From assembly GCA_001510575.1 (NCBI GenBank), contig LNGK01000004.1, positions 1,153,339 through 1,217,338 of the forward strand: DNA of 64,000 nucleotides. The letters are read 5' to 3'. This document shows positions 26,241-37,466 of this stretch, piece by piece. The stretch comes from Knoxdaviesia capensis (Eukaryota; Ascomycota; Sordariomycetes; Microascales; Gondwanamycetaceae). Both the position numbers and the translations under genes were made by a program. The stretch's first letter is position 1. Each line of letters opens with the position of its first letter. Under the pieces are notes generated by a model. It did not search any database. It saw nothing but the letters and a program-made list of their open reading frames with translations, and was not told the origin of the DNA.

Positions 26241-27859
26241 ATGGCGACACATACTATTGTTGTGTTTGGTGGCGACCACAGCGGTCCGGAGGTATGAGTG
26301 GAATCGTGTGACTCTTGGGGGAGGCTTTTGGAACCTGTTCAATACAGTTCGTCGAGCTGTATCGGGTGCGTGTTCTTTGTGTGTGCTTGGGTACTGACTG
26401 TGGCTCTTTCTGTGCTTGCTTGATAGGTCGTCGCTGAGGGCGTGAAGGTACGGCCTTTCCATCGGTCCGGTTCGGACATGTCCTTGCAAATATTCCCGAC
26501 AACCAAACCCGACTTTGGAGTTCTAAGAGAAGCAGCTCGCCAATGAGACTGCTTATTAGACGTGCTTGTGCTGACGTTTGCTTTGTTGTGTTTGTTAGGT
26601 GTTGAAAACTCTTGAGGCCCACAGCCCCTCAGCTGGCAAGTTTGTGCTGCAAGAGCACCTGATGGGTGGTGTAAGTGGCGTCTATTCCTAAAATCCCAGC
26701 AAGCCCGGCGGGCTTCTGTTCTGTGCGTAACACCTGATGCTAACGCTGTGGCCGACGGCTCCCGCTGATTAGTGCTCCATCGACGCCCACGGAACCCCTC
26801 TTACCGACGAAGCCCTCAACGCCGCCAAGGCGGCCGACGCGGTGCTGCTGGGCGCGATTGGCGGCCCGGAATGGGGCACCGGTGCGGTGCGGCCCGAGCA
26901 GGGCATCCTGAAGATCCGCAAGGAGATGGGCACGTACGGCAACCTGCGGCCGTGCTCGTTTGCGTCGGACAGCCTGGTGGACGCGTCGCCGCTGAAGGCG
27001 GAGATCTGCCGCGGCACCGACTTTGTGATTGTGCGCGAGCTGACGGGCGGCATCTACTTTGGCGAGCGCCAGGAGGACACCGGCGACGGCAACGCCTGGG
27101 ACACCGAGGCGTACTCGCGCGCCGAGGTCGAGCGGGTTGCGCGGCTGGCGGGCTTCCTGGCGCTCAAGCGCGGCGACACCAAGGTGTGGAGCCTGGACAA
27201 GGCCAACGTGCTGGCCACCAGCCGCATGTGGCGGCGGGTGATGACCGAGGTGTTTGCGGCCGAGTTCCCGTCGCTGCAGCTCGAGCACCAGCTGATCGAC
27301 AGCGCGGCCATGATCCTGGTGCGGAACCCGCGCGGGCTGAACGGCATCGTCGTCACGAGCAACCTGTTTGGCGACATCATCAGCGACGAGGCCAGTGTCA
27401 TCCCCGGCAGTATCGGTCTGCTGCCCAGTGCGAGTCTGAGCGGAATTCCCGATGGCAAGAGCAAGTGCAATGGCATTTACGAGCCTATTCACGGTATGTT
27501 TGTCCCGTCGGCACCGTATTTCCCTTTTGTGGCGATTGTCCATGCGAACGATAATACTCTTTCAGAGGACTTCTTTTGGGTGCATCTAACTGTCTCATCT
27601 CACTCTCTCTTTTTGCACAGGCTCCGCTCCCGACATCTCCGGCAAGGGCATTGTCAACCCCGTTGGAACCATCCTATCGGTGGCCATGATGCTGCGGTAC
27701 TCGCTGAACCTGTCGAAGGAGGCCGATGCGGTCGAGCTGGCGGTGAAGCAGGCAATTGACTCGGGCGTGCGGACCAAGGACCTCGGCGGCTCGGTCGGCA
27801 CTGCGGCCATGGGCGATGCTGTGGTTGCCGAGCTGGTGAAGATCCTCACTGCTGCTTAA
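26241..27859 (+). CDS. leu2: 3-isopropylmalate dehydrogenase (leucine biosynthesis)
   Basis: This is the NAD-dependent oxidative decarboxylase that turns 3-isopropylmalate into 2-oxoisocaproate, the third step of leucine synthesis. Five exons are read: 26241-26291, 26427-26447, 26599-26670, 26773-27493 and 27621-27859, all with GT-AG borders (GTATGA, GTACGG, GTAAGT, GTATGT donors) and a clean frame. They encode 367 aa, the usual length of fungal enzymes. Landmarks are the N-terminal IVVFGGDHSGPE strand, LLGAIGGPEWGTG, the substrate-binding RELTGGIYFGER, the Asp-rich signature NLFGDIISDEASVIPGSIG, and NGIYEPIHGSAPDISGKG. The second exon is only 21 nt. The start codon sits in a good context (CCCAATGGCG). 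It converges with the wall-protein gene on the other strand. Identification is firm. Confidence 0.96.
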
Positions 27860-28808
27860 GCTGGGAGAGAGAGTGTACTCTCGGCGGATGATGCAAACAA
27901 AAGACGTAAAATGAAGAGTTGAAAAAAAAAAACACCGATACTTGAATGAGGAGGGCAGGTCTGCGGACTGATATGAAGATAAATGAGGGGGAAGACCAAA
28001 ATCGCAGTCTAGAGAAAAGAGGATCAAAAGATTATGGATGTTCCTCCAATGCGTGGAAATAGCAGATACACGCGTCATCGTGGTTTACCGATGCAGGTAT
28101 AAAACAGTTCACCCATGTGGTGTTCATTGTTAGATCCCCGGATTCTTTTCGTCTGTTTCTTGCCGTTGTATGTGCCACACTATGTTCATGATTGTTCACA
28201 GATACTATCACCAGCAGCACGAAGATATAGAAGCAATAATTGCTAGTATTAGATCTATACACATTAACTACCCCAACATACAAGAAGGGAAATCCCCCTT
28301 CCAAAAAGTCACCACTCAAAAGTCCCATCCCAAAAGTGCCGGCCACTGATTGACCATACCGGCACGCCCGCGCCTTGTCGCAGATCTGGCGAGACTTCTG
28401 TGACAGTTGCGGGCAGAAAAGAAAAAAATTAAGAGAAAAAGAAAGAAGTCCCCTAAAACCAGAAATAACCATAAAAGTGTCTCCCAAGAGAAAAGCAAAG
28501 CGTAAGGTGTGGTGAGATAACATAACCGGGTCTCGAAAGTCGTTAAAAAAAGCAAAGGAAAGGTTGTATAGTGAAAGTCGTCATGTCCCGAAGTCCGTGG
28601 TTCCCCCCTCCCGATATTTGATTAGGTCATGGCGATGTGCCTGAGAGGCAGTGAATGTGGTTTTTGAGTAAAGTTTTGTGGATTCGTGGAAGTGTTCGTG
28701 TGCTGTCGTGAGAGAAAGAGTGAAGAAAGAAGCGGAGAGGAGTGGAGGCGGAATAGCTCCGACAAAAGAAAGAAAGAAAAAGCAGGCGTAGTGAGCTGCG
28801 GGGGCCGG
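27860..28808. other. Convergent 3' spacer between leu2 and the wall-protein gene
   Basis: This 949-bp spacer between two gene ends is AT-rich and should carry both 3' UTRs. ORFs of 78-163 codons on the minus strand have no protein-like features and are judged chance. Nothing else was recognised. Confidence 0.5.
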
Positions 28809-30282
28809 TTACAGGACCAGCGCGGCGCCGACAACACCGGCGGCAATCGCCAGCACACGGCCCTGGCCGACGGCGAAGCCGGCAGCGGCGCCGGGGATGA
28901 CGGTGGGCGAGGGCGACGGGGGCGCCTGCGAGAGGGCGGTGGTCAGGGTGGTGGGGCTGACGACGGTGAGGGTGCTCTGGGCGGCGCTCTGGGTGACGAC
29001 GACGGTGGTGCCGGGGCGGGTGACGATGACCTCGGGGGTCTGGGTGACGACGACGGGGCCGCCGTCGTGCGTGACGGTCTGTGTGACGGCGACGTCCGTG
29101 GTCTTGGTGACCGGCTCGACGGCGGTGTCGGTGACCGTGTACACGCGCGTGACCGACACCGTGCGCGTGCCGGTCACGGTGATGCAGATGGTCTGGCCGT
29201 AGACCACGGTGGTGACGGTGGTCACCGGGCACGTGACCGTCTCGTACACGTCGGTGCTGACGACCGCGGTCGTCGGCAGCGTCTGGGTCTCGGCGACGGT
29301 CACCGGCACCTGCGTGACGATGGTCTGCGTCGACGTGTACGTCACGTACACCGTCTCGCCGGCGACCACCGTGGTCACCGTCACCGGGTACGTCTTGGTG
29401 AGCGTGGTCTGCGCGAGGTCGGTGGCCGTGGCCGTGGCCGCCGGGCCGGAGACGGTGACCACCTCGGTCTGCGGGACCAGCACCGTGTCGACCTCGGTGG
29501 ACGTCAGCGTGATGGTCTTGGTCTCGCCGGCGATGACGGTGGTGGTGACCACGGGGACGTAGTTGGTGATCTGCAGGAAAGTGTGGTCAGCATGGACTAC
29601 TGTGTCTAGAGAGGCAGGATATACGAAAGGCGGGGGGAGTTGTGTGTGTGTGGCTACTTACAGTCGTCCACACCTTCTCAACGGCGGTCTCGGTGGCATC
29701 GGGCTGCTTGACGGTCTCGTAGATGGTGGTCGGCACGGTGGTGGTGGTGGCCTTGGTGGTGGTGTAGGTGGTGGTGATGGTGTGGCCGTCCTTGGTGATG
29801 GTCTCGGTGACGGGGCAGACGGTAGTCTGAAGTCATTGGAGGGGGGCCATGTTAGAACACTTGAAGCTGAGGGAACGGCAGACAGTGACCGGGTGGAGAG
29901 TGCTTACATAGGTGAGGACGACCTCGGTGGTGGTGCCCTTGGTGACATCGGGGCCCTTCACGGTGACGGTGGCACCCACGCAGTCCTTGCAGTCGGTGAC
30001 GGTGATGGTGGAAGTCGTCATCTTGGTGACGACCTGTGTTCTGGAGATATGGGAAAAGGCAGACAGACTGTTAGCAAAGGTGTCTTGGGGGGAGCCGTTG
30101 AAGAGCAAGATCTGGGCGCTGTTCACTTACGTTCCGCCGGTGGTGACGGTCTCGGTGACGGGGCACACGGTGGTGGTGGTGTAGGTGGTCATGGTGGTGA
30201 CGCTGGGATGGGGGTTGTGGTGCTCCTCGGTGGCAGCTGCGGCGGCAGCAAAGGCCAGGAGAGACCACGCCGAGAATCTCAT
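28809..30282 (-). CDS. Secreted Thr/Val-rich GPI-type cell-wall protein
   Basis: Four exons read on the minus strand: 30282-30131, 30040-29908, 29826-29662 and 29570-28809. The introns are 90, 81 and 91 nt with GTAAGT/GTAAGC donors and CAG acceptors, giving 403 aa. The N-terminus is a clear signal peptide (MRFSAWSLLAFAAAAAA). The body is almost wholly Thr, Val and Ser in beta-strand-like alternation, with a recurring CPVTxT motif at three or more places (TTVCPVTETVT, TTVCPVTETIT, VTCPVTTVTT). The C-terminus is Pro/Ser-rich and ends in a hydrophobic tail (VLAIAAGVVGAALVL), as expected for GPI anchoring. This fits a heavily O-mannosylated wall or membrane-anchored protein; no enzyme domain is visible. 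Exon borders at codon boundaries suggest growth by repeat duplication. The function is unknown. Confidence 0.85.
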
Positions 30283-30498
30283 GATGGATGTGTGTGCGTG
30301 TGTGTGTGGAGAGAGAGAGAAATGGAAGAAGAGAAGAGAGGATGGGGACGGGGACTCTTGGGTTGAGGGCAGCAACGAAGGTGCAGATGCCAGAGCAGAG
30401 AAGAGTGAGAGTGAGAGAGGTGAAGAGTGAAGGGCGAGGGAGGAGTGAAGGTCAGTGAAAGAGATGTGGTGGTGGGAGGAGAGGCGAGGACGGCTCGA

Positions 30499-30507
30499 CA
30501 TATATAT
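30499..30507 (-). promoter_or_regulatory. Candidate TATA element of the wall-protein gene
   Basis: An alternating TATATA tract lies about 220 nt upstream of the start codon on the minus strand, with a C/T-rich stretch between it and the ATG. It is a plausible core promoter for a strongly expressed secreted protein, by sequence likeness only. Confidence 0.3.
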
Positions 30508-31066
30508 GCTGCAGAGATGCGAGCTGTGCCAGCGCCAGTGACTTGATGTCGTCGTCACAGCTGGTGGTTCAGAATTGGAGGGGTGAACGCTCGTGGAGTG
30601 CACATACAAGAGGCATCAAGAAGGGGGGGATGGGGGGTGTGCGTGTAAGTTGGGGACTCACCGACCGTGGGCAGTGTGTGTTCCGGAGCTTGCACACACA
30701 CGCCTCCCCGATTTTCTCTGTTCGTATACGAGAGAGAAAAGTTCTAACGTGTCCGCGGCCCTGGTCTGTGGCTGCAGCCCGGGGGGGGGGAAGAACAAGA
30801 ACGCAGGGCAAAAGAGCAAACGCACAAAAAAAGGAAGTGCTTTTTAGAGCTAGGTCGAGCCGTGCAAAGCTGTGCTGTCAGGATGTTGTATGCGAGCGTG
30901 CACCACCACCGGGGTGGTTGAAAAGACGCACGACGATCCCGATGCGTACCGGGTTCAGGAAGGCTAATGCACAGGTGGTGGAGAGAGTCGCAGTAGCACA
31001 CTCAAGGGCTGGATGCTGGGTTGACAGGGGGGACAAGCAGTAGAAGAAAGAAAAGAGAGATGGTGT

Positions 31067-31067
<1 letters not shown>

Positions 31068-31108
<41 letters not shown>
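31068..31108. repeat. GT dinucleotide microsatellite
   Basis: About 20 GT units in the gene-poor stretch upstream of the wall-protein gene; read directly. Confidence 0.95.
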
Positions 31109-31109
<1 letters not shown>

Positions 31110-31715
31110 ATGCCCCGACCCCCTCAGTTTCGGGCCACCCCCCCCACCTTGGTCTCTCTTTTGCATGAGTTTGGTCTCTTCAACCGTTCAATTGTCAGTC
31201 AGGGCCCGGCAACGGGACCCATGTGTGAGTGTGTGCTTGTTCCGGGTTCTGCTTCTGCAGGCCGTGCCGGACACAGCGTTCTGTGCTGGCACGGCTTATA
31301 CGGACTAGAGACGGTTGTGGGCACAGAATCCCGGGGAGCAGTGCTACCAGGAGACACCGACAGACAGAGAGGAGAAAAAAAAAACAAAACACGAAGCAGC
31401 ACCCGCGGGCGAGGGCTCGTCCCCTCGCTCTCTCTCTTGAGGATATCAAGTTGCGCCTTCAGGCGGCCACTTTGTGGAGATGAAGCCGAACGAGCCCGAC
31501 GAGAGGCGGGTTCAGCTTGCGGCTGGAGGCAAAAAGAAAAACAAAAAAACCTTGTTTGTGTGTGTGTGTGTGTTGTCCACACTTCCTTTGTTCGTTGTGC
31601 ATTGCGCAGCTACCACCTAGCGTGTCTCAAGCGCGGTGGTCGTGTCTTGGGCCCCCGTGGTGGCCGACCCGAACTTCGGGCCACCCGTGTTCAAGGCCCC
31701 CTCCCTTCCCCGCAG

Positions 31716-31716
<1 letters not shown>

Positions 31717-31753
<37 letters not shown>
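31717..31753. repeat. GT dinucleotide microsatellite
   Basis: About 18 TG units, a second GT tract roughly 600 bp from the previous one; read directly. Confidence 0.95.
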
Positions 31754-31754
<1 letters not shown>

Positions 31755-33718
31755 GTCCTGTGTGTACAGTATTGTACCTACATGATAGTGTGCAGTGCAG
31801 TGTAGGCTGGAGAGACAGCTGAGACGAAATCGCCGTCTAGTGCTGGTTGGGCTGGAGACATTATCACCGGAACTATAGGGTGCTCATCTTCCTCCTCCGC
31901 CATTTTCTTTTTTCGAACAGGATAGAGTAGTGTTTCACTCGGCCGATATTATCCCCAAGATGTCAAAGAGAAGAGGAACCATCATCACCTGCTCGTGGAC
32001 CAACGATACGAGAATCGCAAATATGGGAGGGTTGGGCAGGAATAATCGAGGTTGAAGGACGATCAGGTCTAGGGGATTTGGAGATCTGCAGGCGAAAAGA
32101 AGGAAAAAAAAAAAAGAAGAGGCTGTATGATACGAGAACCTTTTGATCTCAGTTTGTTTACCTGGAGCAGGAAAGGTGGGTGGTTGTTGTGCCATTTTTA
32201 GCATGGGTGGACTCGCTCTGACCGGGGTGCGAGCAAGCACCGGGAAACTCAAAAGGATTTAGAGTGTGTTGCAGGGGACGGACGGGACTCGCCCCCAACA
32301 GCACAGTGCTGTATATATTCTCTCTCGTGTAATTGCGACTCTGGCAGAGGCTTGCCGAAGAACAGGCCACGAAAGTCGGAGTGGATGTTTTTGCTGTGAT
32401 GTGTGTCGTCTACTCCAGTATCTTGAACTCCAAGGGAGACATTTGCACGGCCTTAGGGCTGGTTTGCTTCTTTGGGGGATGTCTTGGCCGTCTTCTGGCC
32501 CAGAAGAGAATCTGTTCGGTGGACTGGCTGATGCAGGCAAAGCTGAGCGGCTGTTAACTGAGCTCTTTGTTGCATCCTTCTGGAGGGCGAACTTGGTCGC
32601 TGCCACCTGAACAGCAGGAAGTGCTGGGATAGGGCATTGATACGGCGTTATATAGCGGCTGTTAGCTGAGGAATACACATAAATATTATACTAGAAGTAC
32701 TGTACTTACTATACCGAACCGCGAAAACAAAACAGTGAGGTTATAGTGTGGTGAGCTATCATCGAGGATGTTTCAGCAGCCCACTTCCAGCTGGGCGGGC
32801 CCCTCTCTCCGAAAAAGGTCGTGCTATAGGAGTTCAACCCTCCCGAGCCAGGGGGAGAGGAGAGGGGATCAGAGCATCAACACCAGACGAAAAAAATAAG
32901 AAGGGAATCATATGGGTTGAAGTTGAACCACCATGTGCAACGTGGAACCGGAGGGACGATGCAGTCCAGCCACCACGCCGTTTGTGCAGCAAAAAGATCA
33001 TATCAGAGGTCATATTATACGGCCTGAGGACGACATACTGCACACATACATGCCGGGGATACTCTGACTGTTTGAAGAGGTGGCAATGTGAGTAGGACCG
33101 TGTAAGCTGCTGTACACATGCCGGGGCATGAGAGAGAGAGAGAGAAAGAACGGTCACACAGCTGGGGCCGGCGGGCAGGTGGGATTTCTTTTCCTTTTTT
33201 TCTTTTTTTCCCTTTGAAAAACGAGGAGGAGGGAAAAAAGAGAGATCACACTGGAACCAGCCCATCCTCATGCCGTGATAGGCCGACCGGCTGCATACAG
33301 CTTGTTCGTATCGTGCTGCACCCGTCCAGCTCGGATGGAGCCACGGTGATACCACGCCTGAGCAGTTTTTTTCTTCTTCTTTTGCTTCCAAATACGAGGT
33401 TCTTCTTCCTTCTGCCCAGCCGTACAAGCAAGATCTTTTTTCTCATGTTGTGTTGGCGGACGGCCGTACTTCCCGGGAAACCCTGCGTGTAGGCCCAGGC
33501 CTGGATGTCGGAGTCCGTTTCGCCGTGTGCTGCGGTGCGCGTGGGTCCCATATGTGTAAGTGTATAAATAAGCTCAGCAGTGTGCTGTACGATCTCTGCA
33601 TCCAGAACCCTCTTTTGCTGCCGTGGCCCAGGGACAGCCTCCACGCCGGACTTCGGCCACGGAACGCCGTATAGTGAGGAGCATACTGCCTCACTGCGCT
33701 CTGCAAAAAGCCCCCCCC

Positions 33719-33745
33719 NNNNNNNNNNNNNNNNNNNNNNNNNNN
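33719..33745. other. Assembly gap (27 N) inside a poly-C tract
   Basis: Twenty-seven undetermined bases are flanked by eight C on the left and nine C on the right. The sequence probably failed on a long homopolymer, so the true length is unknown. Confidence 0.98.
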
Positions 33746-36686
33746 CCCCCCCCCGACCATCTGGCCAGAACACGCCCGTTCCTCGGCCGTTCTCCCATGC
33801 ACGAACAGCACACGACGGTGTAGGTAGCCGGTTGAGAGAGAGAAAAGGTCACGACAGATTTCCCGGGTGTCCAGAGGCGTGGGCGGACATCACCTGTTTC
33901 GAGGGGTGATTATCTTCCTTTTCCTTTTCTTTTTTTTCTTTGTTCTTTCTTCTTTTTTTCTGTTTTTATTATTTCTTTTTATCCAACATGGACACATGGA
34001 TATTTGTGAGGTTGGAGGCTGCTTTCTTGTGTGGCACCAGCCACCACACTTTTCTCGCTGAATGAGGCGCGAGTGCGAGTTGGTGATGCACACAACACGC
34101 TTTCTCGCGCATGATGCACCACCCAAACTGCCCACTCCACAGCTGTCTCCATATAGCCGCTTGTCACATATAAGTGCGAGGTTGGCCGTGGCTAGCGGCT
34201 TAGGGTTTAGGTTGAGTTGAGTGCGAGGGTTTCAGCAGCTGCTGCAACAGCCCCCCGCGACGCAGCTTGTATCTTTGCTGTACGGTGAGGTGTTCATGCA
34301 CTAGCAAGACAGGAAAAGCAAGGGTGGGCACAATTAACGTGGTTCCAGTACAGAAGGTTGGGACGGCGACAGGGCAGGGGTTGTTGTGTGAAGCGAGCGA
34401 GCGGGCGAGCGAACCAACTCGCCGCACGGACGGATTTGACACCTCTGCTGTTGATCGATGATGGTCCTATTGCAGCGTGCACTTCCTTTTCTGTCCCTCT
34501 GCTTTGCGGCCATGAGCTGCTGCAAATCTCATGAAAATCACGTCCTGAGCATCAAGAAACCCGGCATGCGCATATGTGCGGCGTTCACCTGGTCTCTTGA
34601 TACTGTCTCTGGATATGTTTACATGGACATATCTGCGGGACGTTCGACAGTACCGTCCCGTCCCAATATAATCTACTGTGCGTCCAGGTCAATACGCACT
34701 TTGCCCTCGCTTGAGAAGTACATCCTCGCATAGTGCGCACTCCCGCCGCTGCACGGCCGTCTCGTCTCCTTCCTTAATCGATGGCTGGCACAGCAAAAAG
34801 AACGCACTAGCTCCAATCGGTCTAGTCTAGAAGGCTTCTGGCGTTCGGGAGCGCTAGAGCTAGAAGCAGGCTAGCGCGGCCACGGTACGTACCTGGCGCC
34901 TAACCCCAAAAGTCTCTTGACAGGCCGCCGCCGGGTTCGCTTTATTTTTTTTTATTTTTTTTTGGGAGAGTCGGGGTTTTTGCGCCGGCTGAATAGTGGA
35001 GAGGTCGGGAAACACAGCTGTTTGTCGGGGCTGTGCTTGAAAAAGAAAGAGTTGCTCTGTTTTTGTCTTCTGGGCGTGTCACGCAACTTTGTTCTTGGAG
35101 GGAGAGGGGAGAATACGATGTACCAGGGAGAGAAAAGCAAAGCTCTCTTCCAGCTGAAGTGGATTTGCCCTTAGTACAGTAGTCTGCTTGCCAACGCACT
35201 TCTCGCCAGCATTCAAGTCCACGATAGTTGCCAAACTTCCGGCTTCCAACAGTCCGATCGCCTCCAGCAATAAACTGAAGTCCGTCCTGTGTGTGTGTCT
35301 TCCTGCTCATCCCCGTCTCTTGTTCTTGTACAGGAGCACACACAACCACCCGTCCAACGCCCTGGCAGAACCTGGGGCCGGCCACCCGGAAGAGAAATGC
35401 CACTGTGCAGCGTTCCAATGCTACTATACCTGCACACGTCTATATTAAATACCACAGAATGACGTGAAGCCCATAATCCCAGCGAACTGATACGGTACCA
35501 TGTTATGTGCCTCAATGTTTCAAAGTTTCGCTTCTGGATCTGGGCCGCTGGGGACCGGGGAGCGATAGAGCCATCATGACGACTTGTCCTGGTCCGCAGA
35601 CCGCCTGGATTTTATCAGATGCTATATTGAAGAGAGTGTGGCTTTATGCTGGGGACAAGCTATCTCCTAGTGACTTTCTCCAACCAACCCCAAAGATCTC
35701 CACTGAACACTCTGTCACTGCTTAGGCTCTTCGTATTCATGCGGTCCCCCCTCTGTTCCAACCACCGCGGCGAATGCGCTGTTGCGAAGGTCATAATCAC
35801 ATCACTTGGTGGAACCTGTGAATAGGGACTTTGGCGGGGTCCTTTTTCTTTTCTTTTCTCTTTTTTATTTTATTTTATTTTCTTATTTTATTTTTCCTTC
35901 CAATTCATCTAGTATCTTGTTTTTCAAGTCTTGTCGGAGCCTTGACTACACTTCCACCTGCACACGAGAAACCACGCCAAAAAAAAGGTAAGCTGCACCA
36001 CCACCACTTCCCAGCTCCACAAAGACTTCGCGGATACACACGGACAAAGGGGCGGCGGGCCAACGTTGGGGTCCCGCCAGAAAACTGTAGTGCGATGAGG
36101 GAGAGCCTAAAAAACAGGGACGTAGCAATTGCCCTCGTATGATGCCCTGCATCGATCTTCGTACGCTCACTCAACAGGCTGGCCCAGCGTGCTCTTCCAC
36201 CCCTCGGTATGGCACAGACAGCAATCACGGGGAGAACAAAGAGACCAGAGAAAGCGTTAGGGACCGGGCGAGTTCAGGGGGACAAGAACACCCTTTTTCA
36301 TCCGTGTACTTCCCACCGCCGACCTGCATGAAGGAACCTGCAGCTGGAGCGCAGCCTCTCTGGATGCGGCTGGCCAATGAACCAACAGCCCGGGGGGGTT
36401 GTTTTTTCAGGGCCTCGTATTTGCGCCTGTTCCACAAAGTTGCGTCCGCCGGGTCAGCTCGATGGATTTGGACTAAGGATCTTTTTCGTTGTGTTATTCT
36501 GTGTGAGTGTGAGTGTGTGTGTGAAAGTGTGTGTGTGGCCTGTGTGGCCTCCGTGATCACCCTTCGCGATATTGGTGGACGTCACTTACGGTCCTCCTAG
36601 GGAGATAAGTGCGGGCCCAACTTTCAGTTGTTGCAGAGAGTTCTGAAGGCAAATCTTTTGGCTCTGGGCGAGCAACGACGTCCCCA

Positions 36687-36722
36687 ATATATCAGAAAGT
36701 GTGTGATATATCAGAAAGTGTG
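36687..36722. repeat. Short tandem duplication (17-19 bp unit, two copies)
   Basis: The unit ATATATCAGAAAGTGTG occurs twice in a row. It is isolated and has no evident role. Confidence 0.9.
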
Positions 36723-37435
36723 AGCCGGCCGGCGAGAGCCCCACAGGGAAGGCGTCTAACCCTCTGAGAGGTGCTGCAAGCTGCGTGTCTCTGCTGTTTG
36801 CTGCTTTCCCCGTTGGACATGTCTCGCCCTTTTTTTTTTTTTTTTTTTAGAAAGAAAAAGTCTTTGTCTTGTCTTGTTCTGTGTCTCCACCGCGAAGACA
36901 TGTCGTCCAAAATAGAACACTGCAGATACCACTTCACACCCCTGCATGCGCAGCCCTTGCAAGAATCCGCCCACCAGACCAGTGTCGGACCGACATGGAC
37001 GACACACGTCTGGCAGAACATATCAGATCAACGTCTGAACCAGCGTGTGCAGTCCATATTTGGAGGTAGTCTGCTGGTGCTAACTGGTCGAGCTGTCGTG
37101 TGCTATCTTTTACACCCGCAAGGAGACTGACGCGGGGGGGCAGGGCTTCACCGGTCAGCTTGGTGGCCGGCCCAGAACCGAGAGAGGTTGCGGCGGGCAG
37201 ACCGCACCCGGATGCGGAGGGAGAGAGGGGGGCAAAAGAGAGAGAAAATCAAGTGATACTTTCTTTTTCTGTTCGGGTCAACGGTGGTTCAGTCGTCGGG
37301 GGGTTTTCTCTTACGTTTGAGAATCAAACGGGACATATATAAGGTGGACAGCTGGGAGGCGAAAAAGGCAGAAGGGACCTGCATACACGAACGGCCTGGA
37401 GAAGTCGGCACGGCCGCTCTGGGATTAGCTCCTCT

Positions 37436-37438
<3 letters not shown>

Positions 37439-37466
<28 letters not shown>
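37439..37466. repeat. GT dinucleotide microsatellite
   Basis: About 14 GT units following CTCAC; read directly. Confidence 0.95.

Noticed and set aside
28686..29609. 307-codon plus-strand ORF opposite the wall-protein gene
   Set aside because: A Gly/Asp/Arg-rich shadow of the Thr/Val repeat codons; the minus strand has signal peptide, splice sites and GPI tail.
31065..31805. 246-codon plus ORF with VCVCVC runs
   Set aside because: It is produced by GT microsatellites, which encode Val-Cys repeats in any long tract.
31935..32370. Possible two-exon small minus-strand gene joined at GTAAAC...CTGCAG
   Set aside because: The splice is in phase and the second exon is hydrophobic, but the first exon has no family likeness and its codon use looks random. 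Evidence was too thin for an annotation.
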